A stretch of 47,866 nt of DNA, taken from NCBI GenBank assembly GCA_902777275.1, contig CACYTI010000012.1, forward strand, positions 115,841-163,706, given 5' to 3'. The notes beneath the pieces were generated by a model. It saw nothing but the letters and a program-made list of their open reading frames with translations. It was not told where the DNA came from and did no database searches. Of the stretch, positions 41,271 to 47,866 are shown in pieces. The DNA is from an uncultured Ruminococcus sp. (GTDB lineage: Bacteria > Bacillota > Clostridia > Oscillospirales > Acutalibacteraceae). Both the position numbers and the translations under genes were made by a program. Position 1 is the first letter of the stretch, and each line of letters starts with the position of its first letter.

Positions 41271-43083
41271 GCTGTTGCAGTCAGCAGACGGAAAACAGAT
41301 TATCCGTGTCCTTGATACAAATGGTAATAAGGCTTTGATTATTGACTGTATCCATCCTGCTATGCCGCTATATGTAGATGCGGACACTCTGACAAGTTAT
41401 GTCCCGTGTGATGATGATACCCTCTGTGAAAAGACAGGATATTTGCCTGAATCTCTCGACAGTTTGAGCCCTCTCAGAAGGAAAACAGCATTAGAGCGTT
41501 ATACCGTCATAGCTGGGGTATTAGCCTCTCTCGGATGCAAAGGTCAGATCGGCTATAATCGCAAGAGCAGCTGAGGAATATAAGGTCAGCAAGCAAACGG
41601 TCAGGGCTTACTTGCAGAAGTATCTGATCTATCAGGACATCGGGGTATTAGCCGATAAGGAGAAGAAAGCGCGGGAGATGACTGACACAGAGAAAACCAT
41701 GCGCTGGGCTTTAAACCGATTCTATTACACGCAGCACAAAAATTCTCTCTCAACAGCTTATGCTATGATGCTGAAAGAGAAGTACACAGACGAAAACGGG
41801 GAGCTGCTTGATCATCCTACGATCAGTCAGTTCAAGTATTTTTATCGGACGCATCGGAAGATGGAAAACTTTTATATCTCTCGGAACGGGCTGAAAGACT
41901 ATCAGATGAACGACCGTCCTCTTCTCGGTGACGGCTTACAGCAGCTTGCCCCAAATATCGGTACAGCTTTTCTCGACGGCACGATTTGTGACATCTACCT
42001 GGTAAACGATAAAGGACAGCTTGTAGGTCGTCCCGTGCTGGTGGCTGCTGTTGATGTCAATACTTCACTGTGCCTCGGATATGCGCTGTTATGGGAAGGC
42101 GGCGTGTATTCTCTCCAACAGCTCATGTTGAGTATTCTTTCAGACAAGGTTAAGCTATGCCGAAGTATGGGGATCGTTATCAGCTCGGATCAGTGGTCAA
42201 ATATGGGATGTCTGCCTGGTAAGATGTACTGTGATCGCGGGTCTGAATATGTCGGCAGTACCTTTGAGCAGATTACGGAGCTCGGTATTACGCTGGTTGA
42301 ATTGCCGCCGTTTCGTGCGGAGTTGAAGGGCTCGGTTGAACGCTTCTTTGGTCTTGTGCAGGATTCATATAAGACTGTTCTGAAAGGGCGCGGTGTTGTG
42401 ATGCCCGATTACGAAAAACGCGGCTCTCACGATTACAGGAAGGATGCCGTGCTCACGATGCAGGAGTTTCACAGGATTATCGTCAGGTGCATCGTCCACT
42501 ACAATTCAGAACGTGTCATTACGAGTTATCCTTATACAGCAGATATGCTGGAGCGTCGTATTTCTCCCCACGCTGCGGATATTTGGAATTATAAGGCATC
42601 ACAGGCAGGAGCAAATATGATCCCCGTTTCCGAGAATGAGTTGATTATGACGCTGTTGCCCCGTACCGAAGGGACATTTAGCCGATATGGGCTTAAGGTC
42701 AATGGGCTGCGTTTTATGCCGAAGGATACAAGGAACAGTATCTCTCAGGCGGGAAAGCTGTTGCAGCATATAACCCCGACGATGCAAGTAAGGTTTGGCT
42801 GAAGGAGAAAGACGGGCGGTTTGTTGCGTTCAGCCTGATAGAATCTCGATTTGAAGGGAAATCGCTTGTCGATATTCAGGAAGAGAAACGACAGCAAAAG
42901 CACCTGGTCAATGATGCTACCGAGGAAAGCTATAAAGCAAAGGTAGAGCTTATGCGGTTTATCGAATCGGTTATTGCGGGAAAGGCTCCGTCTGAGAATG
43001 TTCAGATCAAAGGCGCAAGAGCCGTTAGGTCAAAGGAGCGGCGTAAAGCGCATAAAGCGCTGGAGGTGGTTGTTGATGAATGA
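41254..43083 (+). pseudogene. tnsB: TnsB-like DDE transposase, interrupted by two compensating frameshifts
   Basis: Read as one chain it would be ~609 residues. Part 1 (41254 to about 41548) gives MMKQTKLLQSADGKQIIRVL and ends in LERYTVIAGVLASLG; part 2, shifted by +1, gives AIIARAAEEYKVSKQTVRAY and the integrase core with acidic residues in GTICDIYLV, MYCDRGSEYVG and LKGSVERFFGLVQ; part 3, shifted back by -1 at TTTT (42712-42715), gives AEGYKEQYLSGGKAVAAYNP and ends RRKAHKALEVVVDE at 43083. Stops in the wrong frames lie at 41572 and 42800. These are two mutations, assembly errors or recoding; without repair no complete transposase would be made. Confidence 0.85.
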
Positions 43084-44308
43084 AGCCGTATTGAAAATCA
43101 TGCCGAAGATGCTTATGGGTGAAGAGCTGGATGCAGCCCTTCGGGTCCTTCCTGCGTATGATCCATATATGCGGGAACAAGGAAAGGTTGAGCGGCTTAT
43201 GGGATTAGAAAGCCTTTACCACGTATTTATCCCAAGTCAAATGAGCCGCGAGATATACAGCAAGCTCTATCTGTCTATGCTGCACAGCTTACAGAAGAAG
43301 AGCGGGATTTTGGCGGTGCAGCAGTCTTATGAAAACCGAAGGGCGATAAGGCAACAGTCGTTTGATTCAATCCTTGGCGGCAGCGAGGCGTGGACCATTA
43401 TCGGGGACAGTGGAATCGGAAAATCAGCGAGTGTATCAAGAGGGCTAAGCCTTTTAATGGAAAAGCCGTTTTTCGATTTAGGGGATGCGAAGGTCGTGCC
43501 GTGCTTGACGGTCCAAACTCCCGCCGATGCTTCCTTGAAGGGATTTCTGTTTGAAGTTCTCAGAAAGCTCGATGAACACCTGGAAACGCATTATTATGAA
43601 CACGCACGCCGAACAGGAGCGACGGTGGATATTCTGATAGGAATGATCTCTCAGGTCAGTCTTTCTCACGTCTGTCTGCTGGTATTGGACGAGATACAGA
43701 ACATCGTCAATTCCAAAAACGGTAAGGCGATAGTCGGGACCCTGACGCAGCTTATCAATAGCTCAGGAATATCGATCTGTATGGTCGGGACCCCTGAAAC
43801 ATCCCTATTTTTCAGTCAGAGTATGATACTGGCAAGACGATCCCTGGGGCTTGAATACCATTCTATGCCGTATGATGATACCTTCCGTAGCTTTTGCAGC
43901 ATCTTATACGGATACTGTTATACGCATCAGCACGATCCGTTTGATGAAGCTGTATGTACTTGGCTGTACGGTCATTCGGGCGGTAATGCTTCTATCGTTG
44001 TATCGCTGATACACGATGCACAGGAGATAGCAATATTAGAAAGCTATGAGAAGCTGGATATAAAGTCGCTTACACTGGCTTATGAGCGGCGGCTTAGTAT
44101 GCTGCATGATTACATTGACGTTCCGCGTATGAACGGCAAAAAGGCGGGAAAGACAAAAGTGGTCAAGTCCCTGCCATCACGGGAAGAATCGCAGACGGAC
44201 CAGGGAACAGATATTTACAGGACGATTATGAGTGCGAAGGAAGATAAGCGGGATATCCTTGAGGCTCTGAAAAACAGCGGGATCAGCATAAGAGAGGTAG
44301 CCGTATGA
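43076..44308 (+). CDS. tnsC: TnsC/TniB-like AAA+ ATPase
   Basis: The 410-residue protein binds ATP and DNA and links target choice to the transposase. Walker A is IIGDSGIGKSASVSRGL, Walker B is VCLLVLDEIQNIVNSKNGK, sensor I is ISICMVGTPETSLFF. The N-terminal ~110 residues and C-terminal ~100 are helical. GGAGGTGG precedes the ATG at 43076, which overlaps the end of tnsB (GATGAATGA). Confidence 0.92.
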   Translation: MNEAVLKIMPKMLMGEELDAALRVLPAYDPYMREQGKVERLMGLESLYHVFIPSQMSREIYSKLYLSMLHSLQKKSGILAVQQSYENRRAIRQQSFDSILGGSEAWTIIGDSGIGKSASVSRGLSLLMEKPFFDLGDAKVVPCLTVQTPADASLKGFLFEVLRKLDEHLETHYYEHARRTGATVDILIGMISQVSLSHVCLLVLDEIQNIVNSKNGKAIVGTLTQLINSSGISICMVGTPETSLFFSQSMILARRSLGLEYHSMPYDDTFRSFCSILYGYCYTHQHDPFDEAVCTWLYGHSGGNASIVVSLIHDAQEIAILESYEKLDIKSLTLAYERRLSMLHDYIDVPRMNGKKAGKTKVVKSLPSREESQTDQGTDIYRTIMSAKEDKRDILEALKNSGISIREVAV

Positions 44309-45720
44309 TAGCACAGTTTCCGACACCATACCCCGACGAGTTATTATACAGTCAGATTTGCCGTTATCACATCCGCAGCGGAAATTATTGCGCGACATTT
44401 ACCGTTGACGACATTTATCATCACAGGACGGTACATCCCGATTTTCTGTATCTCAACGCCTTTACCGACGATGCGCTGCGCTGGATTTGTAAGGATACGA
44501 CACTTCAAGAGGTTATTATGACCAGGACGATGTTTCCCGTCTATGGGCGTTTCATTCCGAAGGACAGGCGTGAAAAAGCGTTTTCGATGCTGTGCGCTAT
44601 GGAAGGAAATTGGGATAACCTACTCTTTGCTCCTATCAAGAGAGGGGATCGGTTTCTGAGGTATTGCCCGATGTGTGCTGCTGAGGACAGGACCGCATAT
44701 AGAGAAACATACTGGCATCGGAACGCGCAGATATGTAAACTGAACATCTGCCCTGAACACGGCTGTAAGCTCGTCGATTCCAGCGTCAGAATATCAAGCA
44801 GGACGACACCGAATTTCTTTGATGCACAGAGTATCATCCCCGTCGATACAGAAGCCGTTATGTGTGAGAACGCTGCCGAAATTCAGCTTGCTCAGTATAT
44901 GGATGCCGTTATGCGTAGTCCCCTTGATCCTGATTCCGATACCCCCGTAGGATCCTTCCTTCACTCTAAGCTGGGCGAGAAGTATTGCAACAGGTCGGGC
45001 TTGGTCCGAGATATGGAACAGCTATACGCTGATTATGCTGCATATTATGATGGGGTCGAGTTGATGCCTGAGTATATGATGCAAAAGACGTTCAACGGCT
45101 ACAAATGGGATTATTACAATGTATGTCAGCTCGGTATGTTCTTAGGAATCACGGCTCAGGAGTTAGCCGAACTGCCGTATGAGGTCAAGCTCTACGGGCA
45201 GGAATCGCTTTTTGATACTCTCTCTGAGAAATACGGTGTAGATCGTGATACAGTCCGAAAAATCGGATTTGAAGTGCTCAGGTATTCAAATCAGCAGGCA
45301 CGGATGAAGCGCAAATCGGGACCCCGTGCTGCACAGTGGGAAAAGCTGGATGATGAAATGCTGCCGAAGATACAAGCGTTTGTCGATGCATTTTATCAGG
45401 ACACAGACAGACCTAAAAGGCTCAGTGTAAAGCTGGTCGAAAGAAATCTGAACCTTCCGCAGAAGCAGCTTAGCAAGCTGCCGAAGAGCTACGAGTATAT
45501 TCAAAGCCGTATGATGTCTATGCCTGAACATTGGGCGCGATCCGTAATATGGGCTTACTACGATATGACAGCATCCTCAGCCCCTATGTCCCGATATAAG
45601 ATACTTAAGCGGTTGGGGATGCGGTCAGGGGACCTTGAACGCTGCCTCCCTTATATCAAGGATAAGAAGGTGTTAGCGTTCCTCAGCCCGTCGGATGTGA
45701 GTATCAAAACTGAGGTTTGA
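44305..45720 (+). CDS. tniQ: TniQ/TnsD-family target-selection protein
   Basis: The 471-residue protein has the TniQ N-terminal domain (FPTPYPDELLYSQICRYHIR) and zinc finger (RYCPMCAAEDR...ETYWHRNAQICKLNICPEHGCKL, C-x2-C and C-x2-H type). It carries a long C-terminal part with SVKLVERNLNLPQKQLSKLP-like HTH segments, so it is closer to the site-specific TnsD than to the short TniQ of CRISPR-guided elements. It would recognise the attachment site, plausibly the guaA 3' end. ATGA overlap with tnsC. Confidence 0.9.
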   Translation: MIAQFPTPYPDELLYSQICRYHIRSGNYCATFTVDDIYHHRTVHPDFLYLNAFTDDALRWICKDTTLQEVIMTRTMFPVYGRFIPKDRREKAFSMLCAMEGNWDNLLFAPIKRGDRFLRYCPMCAAEDRTAYRETYWHRNAQICKLNICPEHGCKLVDSSVRISSRTTPNFFDAQSIIPVDTEAVMCENAAEIQLAQYMDAVMRSPLDPDSDTPVGSFLHSKLGEKYCNRSGLVRDMEQLYADYAAYYDGVELMPEYMMQKTFNGYKWDYYNVCQLGMFLGITAQELAELPYEVKLYGQESLFDTLSEKYGVDRDTVRKIGFEVLRYSNQQARMKRKSGPRAAQWEKLDDEMLPKIQAFVDAFYQDTDRPKRLSVKLVERNLNLPQKQLSKLPKSYEYIQSRMMSMPEHWARSVIWAYYDMTASSAPMSRYKILKRLGMRSGDLERCLPYIKDKKVLAFLSPSDVSIKTEV

Positions 45721-45759
45721 CGAATAATACCAAAACTAATGCCGATTCCAGGCTAAAAC

Positions 45760-45772
45760 ATCTATATTAGAT
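45760..45772. promoter_or_regulatory. Palindrome upstream of the resolvase, candidate res subsite
   Basis: ATCTA-TAT-TAGAT is a perfect 13-bp palindrome in the gap between tniQ and the resolvase genes, where resolvase binding sites usually lie. Confidence 0.4.
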
Positions 45773-45808
45773 ATACAGAAACTACCGATGGTCAGAAAGG
45801 GTATAGAT

Positions 45809-45976
45809 ATGAAACACGATAATCAAGATGGTAGATTTGAATTGCAGCGTACCCGCATCTGTAACATCTTAATCGAAATCGCAAATAATCACAAGGATTT
45901 GATCCTTGCGTTAAAAAGGAAGGAGAAAGATGATTTACGGCTATTGCAGGATCAGCAGAAAGACACAGAACATTGA
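45809..45976 (+). CDS. Small protein overlapping the resolvase gene
   Basis: A 55-residue frame (MKHDNQDGRFELQRTRICNI...LLQDQQKDTEH) has GAAAGGG 7 nt before its ATG and overlaps the resolvase start by 47 nt. It is helical and charged, with no known motif. It may be a small regulator or a translational coupling leader. Confidence 0.45.
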   Translation: MKHDNQDGRFELQRTRICNILIEIANNHKDLILALKRKEKDDLRLLQDQQKDTEH

Positions 45977-46637
45977 TCGCCAGGTCAGGAATATCACAGC
46001 AGCATATCCCACGGCGCACATCATCAAAGAGGCGTTCACGGGCACAAAGATAGTCGGGCGAAAGGAGCTGGATAAGCTGTTGAAGGTTCTCAAAGAAGGA
46101 GATACCGTTGTATTTGACAGCGCATCCAGGATGTCAAGAAACGCAGATGAAGCGGTTGGTCTTTATCAGGAGCTATATGATCAGGGAATCAGCCTGATTT
46201 TTTTGAAAGAGCCGCACATCAACACGGCTGTCTATAAGGAAGCTCTGGAGCGTCAAGTCGCGGTGAATCTGAGAACGGGAAACGCTGCAACCGACAGCTT
46301 TATCAAGGATATTATCGCCGCCTTGAACGGCTATACGATTGCTCTTGCCAAAGAGCAGATACGGCTTGTCTTTGAACAGGCGCAGAAAGAGGTCGATGAT
46401 CTACACCAAAGGACAGCCGAAGGTCTTATAACGGCGAAGATGAACGGTAAGCAGATAGGTCAACCCAAAGGAGCAAAGCTGCAAACGAAGAAGAGTATCA
46501 GGGCTAAGAAGGTTATCAGGAAATACAGCGCAGACTTTGACGGTTCGTTACAGGACAAGGATGTAATCAAGCTGGCAGGGATCAGCCGTAATACGTTCTA
46601 TGAGTATAAACGACAGCTTAGGGAAGATCGGAGATAA
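45930..46637 (+). CDS. Serine-family resolvase/invertase
   Basis: The 235-residue recombinase has the catalytic serine in IYGYCRISRKTQNIDRQVRN, VVFDSASRMSRNADEAVGLY (the R..SR region), a long helix (LAKEQIRLVFEQAQKEVDDL) and a C-terminal HTH (DKDVIKLAGISRNTFYEYKR). It would resolve cointegrates, as TniR does in Tn5053-type elements. AAGGAGAAAG is the ribosome site. Its 3' end is duplicated at 46983-47084. Confidence 0.92.
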   Translation: MIYGYCRISRKTQNIDRQVRNITAAYPTAHIIKEAFTGTKIVGRKELDKLLKVLKEGDTVVFDSASRMSRNADEAVGLYQELYDQGISLIFLKEPHINTAVYKEALERQVAVNLRTGNAATDSFIKDIIAALNGYTIALAKEQIRLVFEQAQKEVDDLHQRTAEGLITAKMNGKQIGQPKGAKLQTKKSIRAKKVIRKYSADFDGSLQDKDVIKLAGISRNTFYEYKRQLREDRR

Positions 46638-46640
46638 TTT

Positions 46641-46678
46641 TTTAATTCACCCCACCACAATAAACATCCTTTACTATA
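46641..46678 (+). repeat. CCCCACCACAA repeat, copy 1
   Basis: TTTAATTCACCCCACCACAA plus ATAAACATCCTTTACTATA lies immediately after the resolvase stop; copies 2 and 3 are at 47042 and 47635. Confidence 0.8.
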
Positions 46679-46708
46679 CCTGTTCATAAAAGGATTTGGC
46701 TTTTTGAC

Positions 46709-46747
46709 ACAAAAGAGTGGAGACGCATGGAGTCTCCACTCTTTTGT
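46709..46747 (+). terminator. Perfect 16-bp inverted repeat, likely terminator
   Basis: ACAAAAGAGTGGAGAC (46709-46724) and GTCTCCACTCTTTTGT (46732-46747) form a perfect stem with a 7-nt loop about 70 nt after the resolvase stop. Confidence 0.7.
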
Positions 46748-46802
46748 TTGAACTGATAGTTCGATTATTCTTAGAACTACTTGCAGTTTAAAAAAGATTA
46801 TA

Positions 46803-46835
46803 ATTTCAATACACACTCCCTTATAACGGGAGTGA
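46803..46835 (+). CRISPR. Solitary type I-C-like CRISPR repeat
   Basis: ATTTCAATACACACTCCC-TTATAA-CGGGAGTGA resembles the reverse complement of type I-C repeats (ATTTCAATCCAC followed by a CTCCC...GGGAG stem). Only one copy exists here, so it is not an array by itself. There are no cas genes in the window. Confidence 0.45.
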
Positions 46836-46982
46836 AAAGCAGGTTGTGCTTGCAGAGACTATCCATGCTTCCGTCTCGATTATATTATAGGAGAAGCTGA
46901 TTCAAATTGCGGGGTAAAATCAAGAAAATATTTTCACTTCAAAATTCAATTCATCATTTGATTTCTGATTTGAGGGTTAGTC
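46836..46982. other. AT-rich non-coding segment right of the I-C-like repeat
   Basis: No gene, second repeat or transposon end is evident here. TATATTATAGGAG (46880s) looks like a stray -10/ribosome-site-like string without an open frame. Confidence 0.4.
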
Positions 46983-47041
46983 ATCAGCCGCGATACGTTC
47001 TATGAGTATAAGTGGTAGATTAGGGAAGATCGCAAAAATTT
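46983..47041 (+). pseudogene. Degenerate copy of the resolvase 3' end
   Basis: ATCAGCCGCGATACGTTCTA onward matches the resolvase tail at 46581 with several changes; translation gives ISRDTFYEYKW then a stop. The match continues through copy 2 of the CCCCACCACAA repeat. It shows that a second, related element once ended here. Confidence 0.8.
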
Positions 47042-47084
47042 TTTAATTCACCCCACCACAACAAGCATTCTTTACTATAATAAT
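47042..47084 (+). repeat. CCCCACCACAA repeat, copy 2
   Basis: TTTAATTCACCCCACCACAA then CAAGCATTCTTTACTATAAT and AATAAT, directly after the degenerate resolvase tail. Confidence 0.8.
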
Positions 47085-47105
47085 AATGTAGGCGCAAGAC
47101 CTACA

Positions 47106-47193
47106 TTTATACCCCACGAAGTGGGGTTGGCTCTAAGGTATTTTTCATAAGTACCAAGCAAATTTTTTATACCCCACGTAGTGGGGGTGACTC
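47106..47193 (+). CRISPR. Two I-E-like repeats flanking one 32-nt spacer (mini-array)
   Basis: TTTATACCCCACGAAGTGGG... (47106-47133) and TTTATACCCCACGTAGTGGG... (47166-47193) are 28-nt units with three differences, each with an ACCCCAC/GTGGGG hairpin. They are separated by exactly 32 nt, a 60-bp period. The form (xxTxCCCCACG..GTGGGGxTGAxxC) resembles type I-E repeats. Alternatives: two paired hairpins of an oriT, since TGTAGG/CCTACA (47087-47105) and GAAACGAATT/AATTCGTTTC (47198-47225) hairpins flank them and integrative-element genes follow. Confidence 0.4.
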
Positions 47194-47266
47194 AAACGAA
47201 ACGAATTCAAAGAGAAATTCGTTTCTCTATATACGAAGGATACACTTTGATCGGAGGTGAAGAGTA

Positions 47267-47542
47267 ATGAGAGCTTTGTTAGTGTTTGATAGAGACGAGA
47301 TAGAGAAAGTGATTCCTTACAAAATGATCTGCGAGACTAGATATGGAGCTTTTTGGGAGACTTCAAGAAGAAGGCGGCTGTGGACTCAGCTGTTTACAGA
47401 AAGCGAAAGGAAGGCTGCATCAAAGCTGTTCAAGCAAGCTCACAGATGGCATCTCGTGAGAGGGCTCCCCAATGAACACAGAATGTCACCCAGCACATAT
47501 AGGTTGTGGTGCAAGCTTGCTGAGTTCTGTGCTTCGCTGTAA
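47267..47542 (+). CDS. Small protein typical of integrative conjugative elements
   Basis: The 91-residue product (LFTESERKAASKLFKQAHRW, HRMSPSTYRLWCKLAEFCAS) resembles small accessory proteins of Tn1549-like conjugative elements of Clostridia, none with a known function. CGGAGGTG sits 8 nt before the ATG. The next gene follows after 13 nt. Confidence 0.6.
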   Translation: MRALLVFDRDEIEKVIPYKMICETRYGAFWETSRRRRLWTQLFTESERKAASKLFKQAHRWHLVRGLPNEHRMSPSTYRLWCKLAEFCASL

Positions 47543-47555
47543 GGAGGTGAACACG

Positions 47556-47741
47556 ATGGCTTATGTTAGAAAGGCTCGTAACCAGTGGGATATTGAAACG
47601 AACTACGGTTACGGATGGGAAACAGAAAGCAGCTACCCCACCACAATAAGCATTCTCCACTATAATAATAAACTCATTTTCTCCTCCCAATCAGTAATGG
47701 TCATACTCACTTATTATCTTTTCTCAATCCCTCTATCATAG
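47556..47741 (+). pseudogene. Truncated conjugative-element gene fused to repeat DNA
   Basis: It begins MAYVRKARNQWDIETNYGYG WETE, like small proteins beside the previous gene in conjugative elements. At SSYPTTISILHYNNK it runs into copy 3 of the CCCCACCACAA repeat, so its natural C-terminus was lost when that repeat-bearing DNA was inserted. AAGGAGGTG precedes the ATG. Confidence 0.6.
47635..47672 (+). repeat. CCCCACCACAA repeat, copy 3
   Basis: ACCCCACCACAATAAGCATT then CTCCACTATAATAATAA, at the point where the preceding gene is cut and 35 bp from the recombinase stop codon. Confidence 0.75.
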
Positions 47742-47866
47742 CATCACTCGGTTCTTGAGATGGTACTTTTACCCAATGCCCGGACGTATCATACTTAGGA
47801 TAGTTATAGCGCCACTTGTCGTAATCGTCCTTGCTGATTTCGCCCTTGCGGTATTTTTCACGCATT
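47707..47866 (-). CDS. Large serine recombinase, C-terminal fragment (cut by the window)
   Basis: On the minus strand the frame reads MREKYRKGEISKDDYDKWRY then NYPKYDTSGHWVKVPSQEPS and ends EGLRKDNK. The KYRKGEIS..(E/D)YDKWRYxYP...VPSQExSD ending is typical of large serine recombinases of conjugative elements. The rest lies to the right of the window. Its 3' end is 35 bp from repeat copy 3, so that repeat may be an attachment-site relic. Confidence 0.75.
   Translation of the reverse strand, partial: MREKYRKGEISKDDYDKWRYNYPKYDTSGHWVKVPSQEPSDAMIEGLRKDNK

Larger units (their letters stand above)
40656..46637 (+). mobile_element. Tn7-like transposon (tnsA-tnsB-tnsC-tniQ plus serine resolvase)
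   Basis: Five genes in one direction encode a TnsA-like nuclease, a DDE transposase, an AAA+ regulator, a TniQ/TnsD target selector and a resolvase, with overlapping start/stop codons. tnsA is nearest to the 3' end of guaA and points away from it, the same geometry as Tn7 beside glmS. Both ends are uncertain: the left end probably lies in 40300-40700 and the right end was not found and may lie beyond the window. Confidence 0.85.

Noticed and set aside
46598-46816. Minus-strand frame overlapping the resolvase end
   Set aside because: It crosses the strong inverted repeat and the repeat copy 1, with no start signal.

Overview
The window looks like chromosomal DNA of a spore-forming, low-to-mid GC Gram-positive bacterium of the class Clostridia, most likely Oscillospiraceae/Ruminococcaceae. 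The evidence is a complete spoIIAA-spoIIAB-sigF operon, a holB-ricT-trmN6-rsmI neighbourhood in the order known from Bacillus/Clostridia, a dnaG-rpoD operon, sigma-A type promoters (TTGACA/TATAAT) with strong AGGAGG ribosome sites, and many U-tailed terminators. The taxon is an inference from gene content; no 16S gene is present.

Layout. 1-8.4 kb: a 150-bp tandem repeat, an XRE regulator, a histidine phosphatase, leuB, a CpsB-like PHP phosphatase, rpmE, a YigZ/IMPACT protein, dnaG, rpoD and a small HExxH protein. 8.5-19.8 kb: an accessory stretch with a LytS-like kinase and a response regulator with SARP-like output, a small protein with a long folded leader, a serine hydrolase lipoprotein, a YdcF-like lipoprotein, a hydrolase/LytTR/DUF3021-like operon and tRNA-Leu(TAG). 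It is littered with decay: a frameshifted HTH gene, an orphan group II intron 3' end (domains V and VI), a MITE fused to a truncated membrane protein gene, a nucleotidyltransferase-like remnant and a frameshifted zinc-binding protein. 20-25.5 kb: a sodium:solute symporter, a four-helix-bundle protein, an acyl-CoA synthetase and a zinc-ribbon membrane protein. 25.6-38 kb: a SpoIID/peptidoglycan-binding pair, spoIIA operon, folC, rsmI, trmN6-like, a ferredoxin, ricT, holB, a phosphodiesterase, a trio of uncharacterised small proteins, and proBA. 38-40 kb: a zinc-ribbon protein and a free-standing GMP synthase ATP-pyrophosphatase.

40.3-46.6 kb, directly downstream of guaA, is a Tn7-like transposon: tnsA, tnsB (broken by two compensating frameshifts), tnsC, tniQ/tnsD and a serine resolvase. 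It is preceded by an unusual set of repeats that probably includes the transposon end. To its right (46.6-47.9 kb) is a mosaic: a duplicated resolvase tail, three copies of a CCCCACCACAA-containing repeat, a solitary type I-C-like CRISPR repeat, two I-E-like repeats separated by exactly 32 nt, integrative-element genes, and the 3' end of a large serine recombinase running off the window. No cas gene is visible.

How it fits together: housekeeping genes (replication and transcription initiation, proline, leucine, folate and GMP synthesis, ribosome and tRNA modification, sporulation commitment) are intact, while all five probable frameshifts fall in accessory genes. The most interesting part is the Tn7-like element next to guaA with CRISPR-like repeats and no Cas proteins.
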